Positions 5,647 through 6,361 of a stretch of 6,361 bases of DNA are shown piece by piece. The notes below the pieces were generated by a model. The model made no database searches, was not told the origin of the DNA, and saw only the letters and a program-made list of their open reading frames with translations. The stretch is from positions 1-6,361 of the forward strand of contig JAQUYR010000071.1 of assembly GCA_028691715.1 (NCBI GenBank), written 5' to 3'. Both the position numbers and the translations under genes were made by a program. Numbering within the stretch: position 1 is the first letter of the stretch; every line of letters begins with the position of its first letter. The DNA comes from Bacilli bacterium (lineage in GTDB: Bacteria > Bacillota_I > Bacilli_A > ML615J-28 > CAG-698).

Positions 5647-6361
5647 TACTATTAACCTCTACATCTTCTAGGGTGAAATTATCCTCATATTCAAAGGATA
5701 CATTATTTTCTATCCATTGACGACGTGGTTCAACATCGTCTCCCATTAAGACACTGATACGATTATCCGCATCACCAAAGTCCTCAATGTTTACTTTTAT
5801 CAATGTTCTAGTAGCAGGATTCATTGTTGTATCCCACAACTGCTCTTTGTTCATTTCACCTAGTCCCTTAAAGCGCTGAATGTTGATATTTTTATAATTT
5901 CCAGCTTTTTCTTTAAGCTCCTCATCAGTCCAGGCATACTCTACAACATTTTTACCAGATATCTTATATAGAGGTGGTAAAGCGATATAGACATATCCCT
6001 TTTCGATTAGATCCTTCATATATCTAAAAAAGAAAGTCAGCAACAATACCTGAATATGAGCTCCATCGGTATCAGCATCGGTCATAATGATAACTTTCTT
6101 ATAATTCGTTTTATTAGCATTAAAGTCTCTTCCAAAACCAGCACCAATTGCATGAATGATTGACATTATTTCCTCATTTTTTAATAATTCATCGGTTCTT
6201 GTTTTTTCAGCATTTATCACTTTACCTCTAAGTGGTAATATTGCTTGATATCTACTATCACGACCTTGCTTAGCACTACCTCCAGCTGAATCTCCCTCTA
6301 CAATGAATAACTCATTGGTATCAGGATTTTTTTCATTGACTGGTGACAATTTTCCTATCAT
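5636..6361 (-). CDS. parE: DNA topoisomerase IV subunit B, C-terminal part (5' end outside window)
   Basis: The last 241 residues of ParE, the ATPase subunit of topoisomerase IV; about 400 N-terminal residues (GHKL ATPase and transducer domains) lie beyond the right edge. The ATG at 6361 is an internal codon, not the start: it falls in the GKL linker just before the TOPRIM domain. Visible motifs, counted from that codon, are the TOPRIM glutamate Glu22 in LFIVEGDSAGGSAKQGRD, ILPLRGKVIN (41-50), the metal-binding Asp95, Asp97 and Asp99 in MTDADTDGAHIQ, and QRFKGLGEMN. The string LLTFFFRYMKDL and the ending MNPATRTL, then LMGDDVEPRRQWIE follow the Bacillota ParE pattern. IIHAIGAG and the absence of a GyrB-type neighbour, plus parC directly behind it, favour ParE over GyrB. 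All catalytic residues of this part are intact. Confidence 0.95.
   Translation of the reverse strand: MIGKLSPVNEKNPDTNELFIVEGDSAGGSAKQGRDSRYQAILPLRGKVINAEKTRTDELLKNEEIMSIIHAIGAGFGRDFNANKTNYKKVIIMTDADTDGAHIQVLLLTFFFRYMKDLIEKGYVYIALPPLYKISGKNVVEYAWTDEELKEKAGNYKNINIQRFKGLGEMNKEQLWDTTMNPATRTLIKVNIEDFGDADNRISVLMGDDVEPRRQWIENNVSFEYEDNFTLEDVEVNSNEQ
5655..5659 (-). promoter_or_regulatory. Ribosome binding site of parC inside parE
   Basis: AGAGG on the minus strand, 8 bases before the parC ATG at 5646 and within the last codons of parE. With the ATGAGCAATAA start-stop overlap it confirms the parC start and indicates translational coupling of the two subunits, which assemble as a 2:2 complex. Confidence 0.75.

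Noticed and set aside
6359..6361. ATG at the right edge as a start for a 241-residue protein
   Set aside because: The sequence that follows enters the TOPRIM domain in the middle of a ParE alignment, so this is an internal Met codon of a longer gene.
3190..6361. Gyrase (gyrB-gyrA) instead of topoisomerase IV
   Set aside because: The subunit A has no GyrA box, and both proteins follow ParE/ParC wording (IIHAIGAG, LLTFFFRYM, QDRAIPDVRDG). The 11-base overlap of the genes is also typical of parE-parC.
1..6361. Mycoplasma-type code with TGA as tryptophan
   Set aside because: All Trp codons in the genes here are TGG and all the gene frames end at TAA or TAG in expected places, so no recoding is needed. 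Because no gene ends in TGA this is not proof of the standard code.
1..6361. CRISPR array, insertion sequence, tRNA or rRNA
   Set aside because: No regularly spaced direct repeats, transposase motifs, terminal repeats or tRNA-like cloverleaf were seen. The only gap between genes of any size is 93 bases (492-584), filled by the terminator, promoter and ribosome site.

Overview
The window is AT-rich (about two thirds A+T by eye), tightly packed, and all recognisable genes lie on the minus strand. TGG is the tryptophan codon, TGA is not read through in any gene, and the Shine-Dalgarno sites are of the GAGGTG type. ParE and ParC look like those of low-GC Bacillota. I infer a low-GC Bacillota or a Mollicutes-adjacent lineage using the standard bacterial code. 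The exact lineage cannot be set from this window.

Reading in the direction of transcription (right to left), the first unit holds five genes. They are the C-terminal part of parE (cut by the right edge), parC, a gene for a degenerate Fic-fold protein with a C-terminal winged helix, a PHP-family metallophosphoesterase resembling histidinol phosphatase HisJ, and a two-TM membrane-anchored helical-repeat (TPR-like) protein. Three junctions overlap or are separated by no more than 12 bases, and the fourth by 9, with ribosome sites lying on or beside the previous stop codon. This looks like one translationally coupled operon, closed by a stem-loop and U-tract directly after the last stop codon.

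Immediately downstream a second unit begins. A near-consensus sigma-A promoter (TTGACT, 17 bases, TATAAT) drives a YesN-type response regulator, of which only the receiver domain and the start of the linker are in the window.

The most interesting point is the third gene. It has the layout of a Fic (AMPylation) protein, but both the catalytic motif and the inhibitory-helix motif are degraded, so it is probably a pseudoenzyme with a DNA-binding tail. It sits directly behind parE-parC, and topoisomerase IV and gyrase are known targets of FicT-type toxins. A perfect 15-bp inverted repeat lies inside its first 31 codons. A regulatory or protective link between this protein and topoisomerase IV is a hypothesis; the sequence shows only the proximity and the motif decay.
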